This document shows, in pieces, positions 29,023-38,277 of a stretch of DNA of 64,000 nucleotides; the stretch's first letter is position 1, and each line of letters begins with the position of its first letter. The position numbers and the translations under genes were made by a program. The stretch comes from Herbaspirillum sp. WKF16 (GTDB taxonomy: Bacteria > Pseudomonadota > Gammaproteobacteria > Burkholderiales > Burkholderiaceae_D): the NCBI RefSeq assembly GCF_028993615.1, contig NZ_CP118632.1, positions 1,550,001 through 1,614,000 on the forward strand. Direction: 5' to 3'. A model generated the notes under the pieces. The model ran no database searches. It was given only the letters and a program-made list of their open reading frames with translations, and had not been told where the DNA came from.

Positions 29023-29583
29023 TCAGAACTCGTTCTGCAGTTTCTTGTAGCCCAGCACCAGCTCGTTGTTGGTGCGCGCCACGTCTTCCGAGAATTCCGA
29101 GGCGGCCACCGACACGCGGGCGATGCTGGCGAGGTCGGTCTTGGGGCCGATGCGTTCGGTGGAGGGCACGTAGAAGCCGGCCGGCAGGTCGCAGCCGTCC
29201 ACCACGGCGTTGTGGCGCACCACGCAGCCGGCGCCGATGCTGCAGTTGAACAGCACGCTGTTGAAGCCGATGAAGGCGCCGTCGCCGACCGTGCAGGGGC
29301 CGTGCACGATGGCGCGGTGGGCGATCGAGGTGCGCTCGCCGATGGTAACGGCGGCGCCGGACTTGGAGTGGATCACCACGCCGTCCTGGATGTTGGAGTG
29401 GGCGCCGATGATGATGGGCTCCATTTCGCCGTCGGCGTCGACTTCGTCGGCGCGGATCACGGCGTAGGGGCCGATGAAGACGTTTTCATGGACGATCACC
29501 TTGCCGCACAGAATGGCGGTCTGGTCGACGTAGGCGGATTCATGGACTTGGGGCCGGTGGCCGGATGGGTTGCGGCGAAGCAT
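29023..29583 (-). CDS. Gamma-carbonic-anhydrase-like hexapeptide-repeat protein
   Basis: 186 residues, ATG at 29581-29583. A left-handed beta-helix of hexapeptide repeats (YVDQTAILCGKVIVHENVFIG and IGERTSIAHRAIVHG) fills most of the protein. His residues in VVIHSKSG and SIAHRAIVHG match the three zinc ligands of gamma-class carbonic anhydrases (Cam/CamH/PaaY relatives). The acidic loop of archaeal Cam is absent, as in CamH types. Bicarbonate/CO2 conversion is likely, but other metal-dependent hydrolase roles are known in the family. Confidence 0.85.
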   Translation of the reverse strand: MLRRNPSGHRPQVHESAYVDQTAILCGKVIVHENVFIGPYAVIRADEVDADGEMEPIIIGAHSNIQDGVVIHSKSGAAVTIGERTSIAHRAIVHGPCTVGDGAFIGFNSVLFNCSIGAGCVVRHNAVVDGCDLPAGFYVPSTERIGPKTDLASIARVSVAASEFSEDVARTNNELVLGYKKLQNEF

Positions 29584-30172
29584 GGGGCGGATTCTCCAGT
29601 TCAGGGTTGGGGCGGTCGCCCGCGGGCCGCAGCTCGTATCCGGCGCGGCGGGGCAAACCGGCTAAAGATCATACCCTGTGTGTCAAGCGCCCGCCGGCGC
29701 AGGGCAGGGACTCGCGCGGCACGGGTGGCGCGCCGCCAAAGGTCTTGTCGTTTCCCTTGTCCGAAGGGCGGGCAGGCAATATAATTGATAATCATTCTCA
29801 AGATAGAGAACAAAGCAAAGCGTCCCGCCGGTGCAACACAGGGCAGGGACGCCAGCCATCGGGAACCAGGGAACGGGTCGGCAACAGGCCAGCAGGAATG
29901 GCCATGGCCATGGTCAGGCGAGGGACCGATGAAGCCGGGCGCGGGAGCGCCCAGGCTTCACCGCCGTCGTCGCCATCGTTGAATACGCCAGCCGCCGCCG
30001 GCATCGTCCGGCCGTCGCGCGCCAGGCATCCTTTTCCAACCGTACCGGTCTCCGACGGCAATCCGTTCGCGCCAAACGAAACGGCATGCGCGCTTGCGCG
30101 CGGCGTGCCGTTTGTCCAGCTCAATGTCATCCAGAGTGTCATCAGAAAACAAACATCGAAAGGAATAAGTTC
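29584..30172. other. 589-bp intergenic region before the iron operon; no gene
   Basis: It contains the Fur-type box listed separately and then a GC-rich stretch of about 370 bases to the start of the DUF4198 gene. The ORFs in it lack ribosome-binding sites and family resemblance, so I treat it as promoter plus a long leader. Confidence 0.6.
29782..29802 (+). promoter_or_regulatory. Fur-box-like operator
   Basis: TAATTGATAATCATTCTCA contains GATAAT-C-ATTCTC, one mismatch from the central GATAAT-C-ATTATC of the Fur consensus. It is in an AT-rich island within otherwise GC-rich DNA and precedes the TonB-receptor operon. The first part (CAATATAATTGATAAT) could include the promoter -10. Confidence 0.75.
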
Positions 30173-30895
30173 ATGAAGCGTTTGGCGATCGTATCGGGTC
30201 TGCTCACTTCCCTCGTGCTGGCGGCGCCGGCCTCTGCCCACCAGATCTGGCTGCAGCAGGACGCCAAGGGCGCCCAGCTGTACTTCGGCGAATTCGGCGA
30301 GAACCTGCGCGAAGCCTCGCCCGGCCTGCTCGACAAGTTCGTCTCGCCCAGCGCCGTGCTGATCAGCCCCAACGGCGACCGCACGCTGGACCTCGCCAAG
30401 AAGTCCAATGCCTTCAACCTGTCGGCCAAGGCCGGCAAGGGCGAATCCATCGTCGCCGAGGAAGCGCACTATCCGGTGTTCGAGAACAAGCACGGCGGCG
30501 GCACGCCGACCCGCACCGCCTGGACCCCGGCCGCGCGCCTGGTGACCTCCGGCGAGGCGCAGGAGCCGCGCCTGACCCTGGACCTGCTGCCCACCGGCAA
30601 GCCCGGCGAGTTCAAGGTGACCTACAAGAACCAGCCGCTGCCCAAGGCCAAGGTCGGCCTGGTGGTGCAATCGGGCTGGATGAAGGAAGCCTATTCCAAC
30701 GAGCAGGGCCTGGTGCAGTTCGAGCTGCCCTGGCAAGGCGTCTACGTGGCTGAAGTCCACCACACCGACAAGACCGCCGGCGAGCGCGACGGCAAGCCCT
30801 TCGACACTGCCAGCTTCGTGACCACCCTGTCGCTGGTGCAGGCCAAGGGCATCAAGGCGCTTGCCGCCGGTCCGGCCGCCAAGCCCAACAAGTAA
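30173..30895 (+). CDS. DUF4198 (NikM-like) periplasmic protein
   Basis: 240 residues from the ATG at 30173, with AAAGGAA upstream. A signal peptide ends at ASA-HQIWLQ. The mature start HQIWLQQDAKGAQLYFGEFGEN and the later transthyretin-like part (GEFKVTYKNQPLPKAKVGLVV) fit the DUF4198 family, periplasmic proteins found with metal transport systems. It heads an operon with DUF3649, PepSY and DUF3325 membrane proteins and a TonB receptor, so a role in ferric siderophore or metal handling is likely. Confidence 0.85.
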   Translation: MKRLAIVSGLLTSLVLAAPASAHQIWLQQDAKGAQLYFGEFGENLREASPGLLDKFVSPSAVLISPNGDRTLDLAKKSNAFNLSAKAGKGESIVAEEAHYPVFENKHGGGTPTRTAWTPAARLVTSGEAQEPRLTLDLLPTGKPGEFKVTYKNQPLPKAKVGLVVQSGWMKEAYSNEQGLVQFELPWQGVYVAEVHHTDKTAGERDGKPFDTASFVTTLSLVQAKGIKALAAGPAAKPNK

Positions 30896-30919
30896 TCGCG
30901 TAAGGCAGCGGCACCGACC

Positions 30920-31222
30920 ATGAAATCGACGACGCAATCCGGCCCGACGGCGATGTATCGCCTGGCGGTCCTCTCCCGCATCGTGGCCGCGGTCGCCTGC
31001 GGCTACGCGCTGGCGGCGCTGTGCACCGCGCTGCTGGCGGCATGGCTGCCGATGGCCAGGGCCGACGCGGCGATGACGGCCACCATGCTGTCCTTCCTGA
31101 TCTATACCTGTGCGGTGATCTGGGTGTTCGCCGCGCGCGACGCCTGGCGCGCCTGGACCGGCCTGGGCTTGCCCACGCTGGCGCTGGCGCTGGCGTACTG
31201 GTTCGGCAGGAGCGCGGCATGA
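30920..31222 (+). CDS. DUF3649 small inner-membrane protein
   Basis: 100 residues with three hydrophobic segments (VAAVACGYALAALCTALLAA, MLSFLIYTCAVIWVFAA, LGLPTLALALAYWFG). The last segment and its place before a PepSY-domain gene fit DUF3649, an iron-transport-associated family. Its stop overlaps the start of the next gene (ATGA at 31219-31222), which points to translational coupling. Confidence 0.85.
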   Translation: MKSTTQSGPTAMYRLAVLSRIVAAVACGYALAALCTALLAAWLPMARADAAMTATMLSFLIYTCAVIWVFAARDAWRAWTGLGLPTLALALAYWFGRSAA

Positions 31223-32859
31223 GGGAAGGATTTCGCCAGTCGATGGCGTGGCTGCACACCTGGAGCGGCCTTCTGGTGTGCTGGGTGCTGCTGCTGGTGT
31301 TTTCGGCCGGCACGGCCAGTTATTTCAAGGAAGAGATCACCTTCTGGATGAGCCCCGAGCTGCATGGCTCGGCCCGCCAGGAGGTAGCGCCGGCGGTGGC
31401 CCTGCAGCATGCGGTGGAGCACCTGCAACAGCAGGCGCCGCAGGCCGAGCGCTGGTTCATCAGCATGCCCTCGGAACGCGGCAGCGCCATGCGCGTGGGC
31501 TGGGTCAGCCCGCCGCCCAAGGACGGCGCCAAGGGCGGGGCGCGCAGCCGCTTCAAGAGCGAGACCATCGATCCCGCCACCGGACAGAAGCTGGCGGCGG
31601 TGCGCGAGACCCGCGGCGGCGAGTTCCTGTATCGCCTGCATTTCGACCTGCACTATATGCCGGCGCTGTGGGCGCGCTGGATCGTCAGCATCTGCGCCAT
31701 GTTCATGCTGGTGGCCATCGTCAGCGGTGTGATCACGCACAAGCGCATCTTCAAGGATTTCTTCACCTTCCGTCCCGGCAAGGGCCAGCGTTCCTGGCTG
31801 GACGCGCACAACGCCGCCGCGGTGCTGGCGCTGCCGTACCACCTGATGATCACCTATACCGGCCTGATCACGCTGATGTTCATGCTCATGCCCTGGGGCG
31901 TACAGGCCAACTACAAGGGGCCGGGCGGCGAGTCCGCCTTCTTCGAGGAAGTGTTCCCGGTCGGCGCCGGCCGCGCCAAGCCGGCCGGCGTGCCCGCCGC
32001 GCTGACGCCGCTGGGGCCGGTCGCCGAGCAGGCCTTGCGGCACTGGAACGGCGCGCGCCTGGCCACTATCGTGGTCAACAACCCGGGCGACGCCAACGCC
32101 ACCATCGTCGTCACGCGCGAGAAGATGCGCACGCTCTCCTACCTGCAGCCGGGCATGATGTTCAACGGCGTCACCGGCGTGCAGGCCTCGGTCGTGGGCG
32201 ACGAGCCCAGCGGCGCGGCGCTCACGCGCGGCGCGCTGTACGGCCTGCACATGGGGCACTTCGCCGACGCCTGGCTGCGCGTGCTGTTCTTCCTGTGCGG
32301 CCTGTCGGGCTGCGTCATGGTGGCCAGCGGCGCGCTGCTGTGGGCGGTCAAGACGCGCCAGAAGCAAGCCAAGGCGATTGCCGCCGGCGCGCGCGCCAGC
32401 TTCGGGCTGCGCCTGGTGGATGCCCTGAACATCGGCGCCATCGCCGGCCTGCCGATTGCCTTCGCCGCCTATTTCTGGGCCAACCGCCTGGTGCCGGTCG
32501 GACTGCCGCAGCGGCCGCAAATGGAGATCACCTGGTTCTTCGCGGCATGGGCGATCGCCGCCGTGCTGGCGCAGCTGCGACCGACCCTGGGCATGTGGCG
32601 CTTCCAGCTCTCGGTGGGCGCGGCCATGCTGATCGGCATTCCCATCCTCAACGTCTTCACCACGCACTCGCACCTGGGCGTGACGCTGTTCCTGGGGCGC
32701 GGCCCGTGGCCGGTGGCCGGCTTCGACATCACCGTGCTGCTGCTGGGCATCGCGTTGGCGCTGGTGGTGCGCGCGCTCAACCGGCGCGGCAGGAAGCAGG
32801 CCAAGGCTGCGCCCGCCCGCGCCGGCCATGACGCCGCCAAGCTGAAGGAGGCCGCATGA
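31219..32859 (+). CDS. PepSY-associated transmembrane protein (iron-uptake operon)
   Basis: 546 residues from the ATG at 31219. The N-terminal helix (FRQSMAWLHTWSGLLVCWVLLL) and later segments with RLHFDLHY, ARWIVSICAMFMLVAIVSG and LYGLHMGHFADAWLRVLFFLCGLSG mark the PepSY_TM family. Members reduce or help import ferric siderophores at the inner membrane; conserved His in LHTW, LHFDLHY and LHMGHF may bind haem. It overlaps both neighbours by four bases (ATGA). An in-frame upstream GTG extension lies inside the previous gene and is rejected. Confidence 0.9.
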   Translation: MREGFRQSMAWLHTWSGLLVCWVLLLVFSAGTASYFKEEITFWMSPELHGSARQEVAPAVALQHAVEHLQQQAPQAERWFISMPSERGSAMRVGWVSPPPKDGAKGGARSRFKSETIDPATGQKLAAVRETRGGEFLYRLHFDLHYMPALWARWIVSICAMFMLVAIVSGVITHKRIFKDFFTFRPGKGQRSWLDAHNAAAVLALPYHLMITYTGLITLMFMLMPWGVQANYKGPGGESAFFEEVFPVGAGRAKPAGVPAALTPLGPVAEQALRHWNGARLATIVVNNPGDANATIVVTREKMRTLSYLQPGMMFNGVTGVQASVVGDEPSGAALTRGALYGLHMGHFADAWLRVLFFLCGLSGCVMVASGALLWAVKTRQKQAKAIAAGARASFGLRLVDALNIGAIAGLPIAFAAYFWANRLVPVGLPQRPQMEITWFFAAWAIAAVLAQLRPTLGMWRFQLSVGAAMLIGIPILNVFTTHSHLGVTLFLGRGPWPVAGFDITVLLLGIALALVVRALNRRGRKQAKAAPARAGHDAAKLKEAA

Positions 32860-33221
32860 TGGATCCCTTCGGTTTCATGCTGGCGATGGTGCTGGCCTAT
32901 TGCGCATGGAGCGCGCTGGCCATCGGCATGGACCGCCACTACGCCGACATCCACGGCCGCGGCGCCGAGCCGCCCGCGGCCATGCGCCGCCGCATGCGCC
33001 GGCTGGGAACGCTGGGCATCGCGCTGACCTTCGCGGTGGCGGTAAGGATGCAGGGCTGGACCATCGGCCCCGTCGGTTGCCTGGGCTTCCTGACCATGGC
33101 CGGCGTGCTGCAGGTGCTGTCGCTGACGTATGTGCCGGCGCGCGTGCCGGTGTGGTCGCGCCGGCTGCTGTATTCGGCGCCGGTCTGGGCCGCGCTGTGG
33201 CTGCTCGACATGGCGGCCTGA
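32856..33221 (+). CDS. DUF3325 small inner-membrane protein
   Basis: 121 residues with three to four hydrophobic segments. The opening FMLAMVLAYCAWSALAIGMDRHY is typical of DUF3325, a companion of PepSY_TM proteins in iron-uptake operons. Its ATG overlaps the previous stop (ATGA). It is the last gene before a terminator hairpin. Confidence 0.85.
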   Translation: MMDPFGFMLAMVLAYCAWSALAIGMDRHYADIHGRGAEPPAAMRRRMRRLGTLGIALTFAVAVRMQGWTIGPVGCLGFLTMAGVLQVLSLTYVPARVPVWSRRLLYSAPVWAALWLLDMAA

Positions 33222-33282
33222 GCCGCAGCGGGGACTGCGCCGCGTAATCCGTTTCAAATCTCATCTTCTCTCTGTTGTATTC

Positions 33283-33317
33283 AAGGGCCGCGACAATATG
33301 CCGCAGCCCTTTTTTTT
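33283..33317 (+). terminator. Terminator after the PepSY operon
   Basis: AAGGGC-GCG pairs with GC-GCCCTT across an 11-base loop, followed by a run of eight T on the plus strand. The TonB receptor gene starts 140 bases further on, so it needs read-through or its own promoter. Confidence 0.75.
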
Positions 33318-33457
33318 CGCCGGTTTTCCGGCTAAGTCCTTGTTGCAAAAAGCTTTTGTCCGCAGCGGCAAACAGGCGCCGGCGAGGGTGCCTGCGCGCG
33401 CTGCCGCAGCGCGGTGCGCGCATGCTAGATTCGCGCACCGCATTGTTGGTTGTCGCC

Positions 33458-35761
33458 ATGAACCCCTTGTCCGCCCCCCTGATTTGTCGCCGCTTCAAAC
33501 CCCATCCGCTGATGCTGGCCCTGCTGTGGGCCTGGCGCGGTTCGGCGTTGGCGCAGTCGGCGGATGCCCAGGCGCCGGACGCCTTGCCCGTCATCGAGGT
33601 GCGCGAGGGCGCCTCGGTCGCCGAGCGCCGGCAGCTGCCGCAGACCAGCGCCAGCGTCACCGCCGCGGCGGCGGCCGACGGCATCAACGTCACCGACAGC
33701 TCGGACGCCTTGAAGTACCTGCCCAGCCTGTCGGTGCGCAAGCGCTACATCGGCGACACGCAGTCGCCGCTGGCCACGCGCACCACCGGCATCAACGCCA
33801 GCGCGCGCAGCCTGGTCTACGCCGACGGCATCCTGCTCTCGGCGCTGGTGAACAACAACAACGGCAACGGCTCGCCGCGCTGGTTCATGGTGGCGCCGGA
33901 AGAGATGGCGCGCATCGATGTCATGTACGGGCCATTCGCCGCCGAGTATCCGGGCAACTCCTACGGCGCGGTCACCGAGATCGTCACGCGCATGCCGCAG
34001 CAGTTTGAAGCCAGCGCCAAGGCGCTGTATTCGCAGCAGGATTTCAGCCAGTACGGCGCCTCCGGCACCTATCGCGCCCAGGAGTACAACCTCGCGCTGG
34101 GCAACCGCGACGGCGCGCTGGCATGGCGCTTTTCGGCCAACCACCTGGACAGCTTCTCGCCGCCGGTCACCTATGTGACCGCCAACGCCGCCCCGGCCGG
34201 CGTCACCGGCGCGGTAGCCACGCAGGACCGTACCGGCAAGCCGGTCTTCGTGCTCGGCGCGGGCAACCTCACCCATACCGTGCAGGACTCGGCGCGGCTC
34301 AAGCTCAGCTACGACTTCACGCCCGCGCTCACGCTCAGCTACACGCTGGGCATGTGGCAGAACCAGGCCAACGCCAATGCGCAGACTTTCCTGAAGAACG
34401 CGGCCAACGGCGCGCCGGCCTACGGCGGCGGCTTTTCCGCCAACAGCGTGGACCAGCAGCAGTGGATGCAGGGACTGGAGCTGCGCAGCAAGACCGAGGG
34501 CGTGTGGGACTGGCAGCTGGCGGCCTCCACCATGACGTCCTCGCGCGACCTCACGCGCACTTCCGCGGCCGCCTTCCCGGCCGGCGCCGGCGGCGGCGCG
34601 GGCACCATCGCCGACGCCGGCGGCACCGGCTGGAGCACGCTGGACGCCAAGGGCATCTGGCGTCCGTCCGGCGCCGACGGCAAGCGCGGCGCGCACGTGT
34701 TCAGCTTCGGCGCGCACTACGACCGCTACACCCTGGCCACGCCGACCTGGAACACCGCCGACTGGATCTCCGGCGGCAATGGCGCGCTGGCGTCCGACTC
34801 GCGCGGCAAGACCGAGACTTCCGCGCTGTGGGCGCAGGATGTCTGGCGCCTCGCGCCGTCGCTCAAGGCCACGCTGGGGGCGCGCTACGAATGGTGGCGC
34901 GCCTTCGGCGGCTACAACTATTCGACCAATGCGTCAGGCGTGGGCTTTCCGGTGAACCAGCCGCAGGTGAGCCAGGACGGCGTGTCGCCCAAGGCGTCGC
35001 TGGCCTGGAGCGTCAACGATGATTGGCTGGCCACGCTGTCGGCCGGGCGCGCGCTGCGCTTCCCGACCGTGGGCGAGCTGTACCAGAACGTGCTGGTGGG
35101 CGGCGTCTACCTGCAGGCCAACCCGAACCTGAAGCCGGAGAAGGTCTGGTCGACCGAGCTGGCCATCGAGCGCGCGCTGGCCGAGGGGCAAGGCAAGTGG
35201 CGCCTGTCGCTGTTCGAGGAGCGGGTCTCGGACGCCCTGATTTCGCAATCCTCGACGCTGGGCAGCGGCGTGGCCTCGTTCACCCAGAATGTGGACAAGA
35301 CGCGCCAGCGCGGCATCGAAGCCGCCTTCGAGCGCAACGACGTGATGACGCGCGGCCTGTCCTTCAACGGCAGCCTGACCTGGGTCGATGCGCGCATCCT
35401 GGCCAACGGCGGCTACGTGCCGACGGCGGCCGGCGCCACCTCGGTGGGCAAGCGCACGCCCTACGTGCCGGAATGGCGCGCCACCCTGGTGGCCACCTAC
35501 AAGCCGGACGACCGCTGGAGCTACACCCTGGCCGGCCGCTACAGCGCGCGGGTATACGCGACGGTGGACAACACCGACGTCAACAGCCACACCTACCAGG
35601 GATTCGACGGCTACACCGTGCTCGACGCGCGCGTGCGCTACCGCTTCGACCGGCACTGGAGCGCGGCGGTGGGCGTGGACAACCTGACCAACCGGGATTA
35701 CTTCCTGTTCCACCCGTTCCCGCAGAGGACGGTGTTTGCGGAATTGAAGTATGACTTTTGA
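33458..35761 (+). CDS. TonB-dependent outer membrane receptor
   Basis: 767 residues from the ATG at 33458; an ATG at 33422 would add 12 residues, and neither has a good ribosome-binding site. The signal peptide ends about WRGSALA-QSADAQ. A TonB-box-like LPVIEVRE follows, then the plug domain (SSDALKYLPSLSVRKRYIGD, RIDVMYGPFAAEYPGNSYG) and a 22-stranded barrel ending in VFAELKYDF. The upstream Fur-type box and PepSY/DUF3325/DUF3649 genes suggest a ferric siderophore as substrate. The specific ligand cannot be predicted. Confidence 0.92.
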   Translation: MNPLSAPLICRRFKPHPLMLALLWAWRGSALAQSADAQAPDALPVIEVREGASVAERRQLPQTSASVTAAAAADGINVTDSSDALKYLPSLSVRKRYIGDTQSPLATRTTGINASARSLVYADGILLSALVNNNNGNGSPRWFMVAPEEMARIDVMYGPFAAEYPGNSYGAVTEIVTRMPQQFEASAKALYSQQDFSQYGASGTYRAQEYNLALGNRDGALAWRFSANHLDSFSPPVTYVTANAAPAGVTGAVATQDRTGKPVFVLGAGNLTHTVQDSARLKLSYDFTPALTLSYTLGMWQNQANANAQTFLKNAANGAPAYGGGFSANSVDQQQWMQGLELRSKTEGVWDWQLAASTMTSSRDLTRTSAAAFPAGAGGGAGTIADAGGTGWSTLDAKGIWRPSGADGKRGAHVFSFGAHYDRYTLATPTWNTADWISGGNGALASDSRGKTETSALWAQDVWRLAPSLKATLGARYEWWRAFGGYNYSTNASGVGFPVNQPQVSQDGVSPKASLAWSVNDDWLATLSAGRALRFPTVGELYQNVLVGGVYLQANPNLKPEKVWSTELAIERALAEGQGKWRLSLFEERVSDALISQSSTLGSGVASFTQNVDKTRQRGIEAAFERNDVMTRGLSFNGSLTWVDARILANGGYVPTAAGATSVGKRTPYVPEWRATLVATYKPDDRWSYTLAGRYSARVYATVDNTDVNSHTYQGFDGYTVLDARVRYRFDRHWSAAVGVDNLTNRDYFLFHPFPQRTVFAELKYDF

Positions 35762-35768
35762 GGGGCGC

Positions 35769-35807
35769 TGAACGACGCTGGGTCCCGGCCTTCGTCAGGA
35801 CGACAAG
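35769..35807 (-). repeat. REP-like palindromic repeat (type 1)
   Basis: AACGACGCTGGGTCCCGGCC then TTCGTCAGGACGAC, the reverse-orientation form with a decayed stem. It lies between the convergent receptor and oxidoreductase genes. Confidence 0.65.
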
Positions 35808-35826
35808 CCGGGGGATTTGCGGCGGC

Positions 35827-37203
35827 TCACGCCACCTGGCGCGGTTGGCCCAATCCCATCTCTTGCCTGAACAAGGCCTCCATCTCGCGGCGCACCTGGA
35901 TCGCCTCGCGCGACGTATCCACGGCCACATCGGCCCAGCTCACCGTCTGCCCGGCCGCCACCGGCCGCTGCAGCACGATGCCGTGCGCCAGGCCGATCGG
36001 CAGCGCCTCATGCCGCAGCGAGGCGGCCGCCGGCATCAGCATGCCGTAGACCATGAAACCGCCTTCGCCGTCCAGCTTCTCGCCGGCCTTGAGGTCGCGC
36101 TTGGCGACCGCCACGGTGTCGCCGGCGAAGCCCAGCGTATTGCCGGTGGGCTGCCCGCGCACGGCGATGTTGGCCACCGAATAGCCCAGCTCCAGCCCGA
36201 TCAGGTGATAGGGTTTGTACATCGAGGCGAAGCGGCCGCTGGCGTCGGTCTTCAGTCCGTACTGGGCGAAGCAGTCGCGCACGTAGTCGGTGGGCGCCTC
36301 GAAGGTGACGTAGACGCCCCAGCGCAGGTCGCGGAACACCGGGCGGCCGTCGCGCTCCAGCGAGGACACCACCTCCACCGTGCCCGAATGCGGCAGGATG
36401 CCGCCGGCCGCCTGCGGGCGCAGGATGCCCGGCAGGTCGTCCACGCCACAGGGCGGGAAGGCCAGGCCGGAGTCGGCCGGCCGCAGGCCGCAGGCGTTGG
36501 CTACAGCCGCCATTTCCAGCGCCGACTTGGTGCCGTCGAGGAAGGAGTTGAACATCTGCGCATTGAAGTCGCCGCCGGCCACCTGTTGCTCGGAAAAGCC
36601 GTAGTGGCCCCAGACCGTGTCGGGCGTGGACTGGTGGTACACCGGCAGGTACTTGGTGCCCTTGCCGGCGCACACCACTTCGAAGCCCGAGGTGCGAGCC
36701 CAGTCCACCATCTCGGCGATCAGCGCCGGCTGGTCGCCGTAGGCCATTGAATAAATGATGCCTGCCTCGGCCGCGCGGCGCGCCAGCAGCGGGCCGGCCA
36801 GGGCGTCGGCCTCGACGTTGACCATGATGATGTGCTTTTTGTGCCGGCAGCACAGCAGGGTGTGGCGGATGCCGGCGGCGGGGTTGCCGGTGGCGTCGAT
36901 GACGATGTCGAGCTGGGGCTGCGAGATCAGCGCCTCGGCGTCATCCTGAACGTAGGTGCTGCCGTGGCGCAGCGCCTCGTCCCACGAGCGCGCCGCGGAT
37001 TGCTCGGCCTTCCAGCCCACGCGCCGCAGCGACTCCTGCGCCCGCTGCGGCGAGAGATCGGCGATGCCCAGCAGGTGCACGCCCGGCGTGCGCGGCACCT
37101 GCGACAGGAACATCGAGCCGAACTTGCCGGCCCCGATCAGGCCCACGCGCACCGGCTTGCCTTGCTCGGCCAGCGCCTTCAATTGGTTGAACATCGTTGC
37201 CAT
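35827..37203 (-). CDS. NAD(P)-dependent oxidoreductase with C-terminal SAF domain
   Basis: 458 residues from the ATG at 37201-37203. The N-terminal Rossmann domain has VRVGLIGAGKFGSMFLSQV and IVIDATGNPAAG; the middle resembles the homoserine-dehydrogenase fold. The C-terminal 110 residues (TVAVAKRDLKAGEKLDGEGG) form a SAF domain, found in sialic acid synthase/AFP proteins and in a group of sugar-acid oxidoreductases. The substrate is unknown; relatives sit in catabolic loci for small sugar acids. It is divergent from a LysR gene that probably controls it. Confidence 0.85.
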   Translation of the reverse strand: MATMFNQLKALAEQGKPVRVGLIGAGKFGSMFLSQVPRTPGVHLLGIADLSPQRAQESLRRVGWKAEQSAARSWDEALRHGSTYVQDDAEALISQPQLDIVIDATGNPAAGIRHTLLCCRHKKHIIMVNVEADALAGPLLARRAAEAGIIYSMAYGDQPALIAEMVDWARTSGFEVVCAGKGTKYLPVYHQSTPDTVWGHYGFSEQQVAGGDFNAQMFNSFLDGTKSALEMAAVANACGLRPADSGLAFPPCGVDDLPGILRPQAAGGILPHSGTVEVVSSLERDGRPVFRDLRWGVYVTFEAPTDYVRDCFAQYGLKTDASGRFASMYKPYHLIGLELGYSVANIAVRGQPTGNTLGFAGDTVAVAKRDLKAGEKLDGEGGFMVYGMLMPAAASLRHEALPIGLAHGIVLQRPVAAGQTVSWADVAVDTSREAIQVRREMEALFRQEMGLGQPRQVA

Positions 37204-37341
37204 GCCGTCTCCTTGTTGTTGGATGCGGGCGAGGGAGGCCACCCACCGGCAAAAAGAGTAGCATTGGGATTTTTCTGCGTAAATGTCGAGTTTTGCACGG
37301 TCTCTGTGCGAAAAATCGCATACCGGGATGGGGCCGCCGCG
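37204..37341. promoter_or_regulatory. Divergent promoter with inverted-repeat operator candidates
   Basis: TTTTGCAC (37291-37298) and GTGCGAAAA (37306-37314) form an inverted repeat across seven bases; overlapping it, TGCGA and TCGCA (37307-37320) form a second. Both are close to the LysR gene start and fit LysR-type dyads. Confidence 0.6.
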
Positions 37342-38256
37342 ATGAGGAATTTCGATTGGGACAACCTGCAGGCCTTCCTCGCGGTGGTGCGCGCCGGGCG
37401 GCTGACGGTGGCTGCGCGCAAGCTGGGCGTGGACCATTCGACGCTGAGCCGGCGCATCGCCGCGCTGGAGCAAGCCGTCGGCGCCAGCCTGTTCGACCGC
37501 CGCGCGGCGGGCTATGCGCTGACCGCCGAGGGCGAGCGCCTGGTGCCGGACGCCGAGGCGATGGAGAACCTGGCCATCCGCATCCGCTCGCGCCAGGACG
37601 ATGCCGCCCAGGGGCTGGCCGGCTCGGTGCGCATCGGCACCCCGGAAGCCTGGGGCACGTATTTTCTCGCGCGCGAGCTGAGGCACCTGGCGCGCCGGCA
37701 TCCGGAACTGGAGGTGGAGCTGGTGGCCAACCCGCGCATGTTCAGCCTGTCCAAGCGCGAGGCCGACCTGGCGGTGAGCATGACGCGCCCGGAGCAGGGC
37801 CGGTTGGTCGCGCGGCGCTTGAACGACTACGAGCTGGGGGTGTACGCCGCGCCTTCCTACCTGGAAGAGCACGGCGCGGTCGCCAGTCGCCGCGACCTGG
37901 AGCGGCACCGCTGGATCGGCTACATCGATGACCTGATGTGGTCGTCCGAGCTGGATTACCTGGGCGAGATCTCACCGTCGCTGAGGCCGCACATCCGCAT
38001 CTCCAATGTGATCAGCCAGGTGCAGGCGGTGGCGGCGGGCGTGGGGTTGGGCGTGCTGCCGTGTTTCCTGGCGCGGCGCGAGCCGGGGCTGGTGCGCCTG
38101 CTGCCGGAGGAGATACGGCTGTCGCGCGCCTATTGGCTGCTCACGCATGCCGATGCGCGCGACCTGGTGCGGGTGCAGGTGGTGGCCGATTTCATCGTCG
38201 CCAGGCTGGCGGCGCTGGGGCCGGACTACTGGCGCGACGGGCGGTCCGTGGACTGA
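37342..38256 (+). CDS. LysR-family regulator divergent from the SAF oxidoreductase
   Basis: 304 residues from the ATG at 37342. The helix-turn-helix domain is FDWDNLQAFLAVVRAGRLTV with LGVDHSTLSRRIAALEQAVG; the effector domain starts about residue 90. The subgroup (FDWDNLQAFL with VDHSTLSRRI) often regulates a single adjacent oxidoreductase or dehydrogenase gene. The overlapping dyads in the divergent promoter support autoregulation and control of the neighbour. Confidence 0.92.
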   Translation: MRNFDWDNLQAFLAVVRAGRLTVAARKLGVDHSTLSRRIAALEQAVGASLFDRRAAGYALTAEGERLVPDAEAMENLAIRIRSRQDDAAQGLAGSVRIGTPEAWGTYFLARELRHLARRHPELEVELVANPRMFSLSKREADLAVSMTRPEQGRLVARRLNDYELGVYAAPSYLEEHGAVASRRDLERHRWIGYIDDLMWSSELDYLGEISPSLRPHIRISNVISQVQAVAAGVGLGVLPCFLARREPGLVRLLPEEIRLSRAYWLLTHADARDLVRVQVVADFIVARLAALGPDYWRDGRSVD

Positions 38257-38277
38257 GGATGGCGGGGAGGGCAGGCC

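Noticed and set aside
29601-30152. ORFs in the gap before the DUF4198 gene
   Set aside because: They are low-complexity, lack start signals and overlap a Fur-type promoter region.
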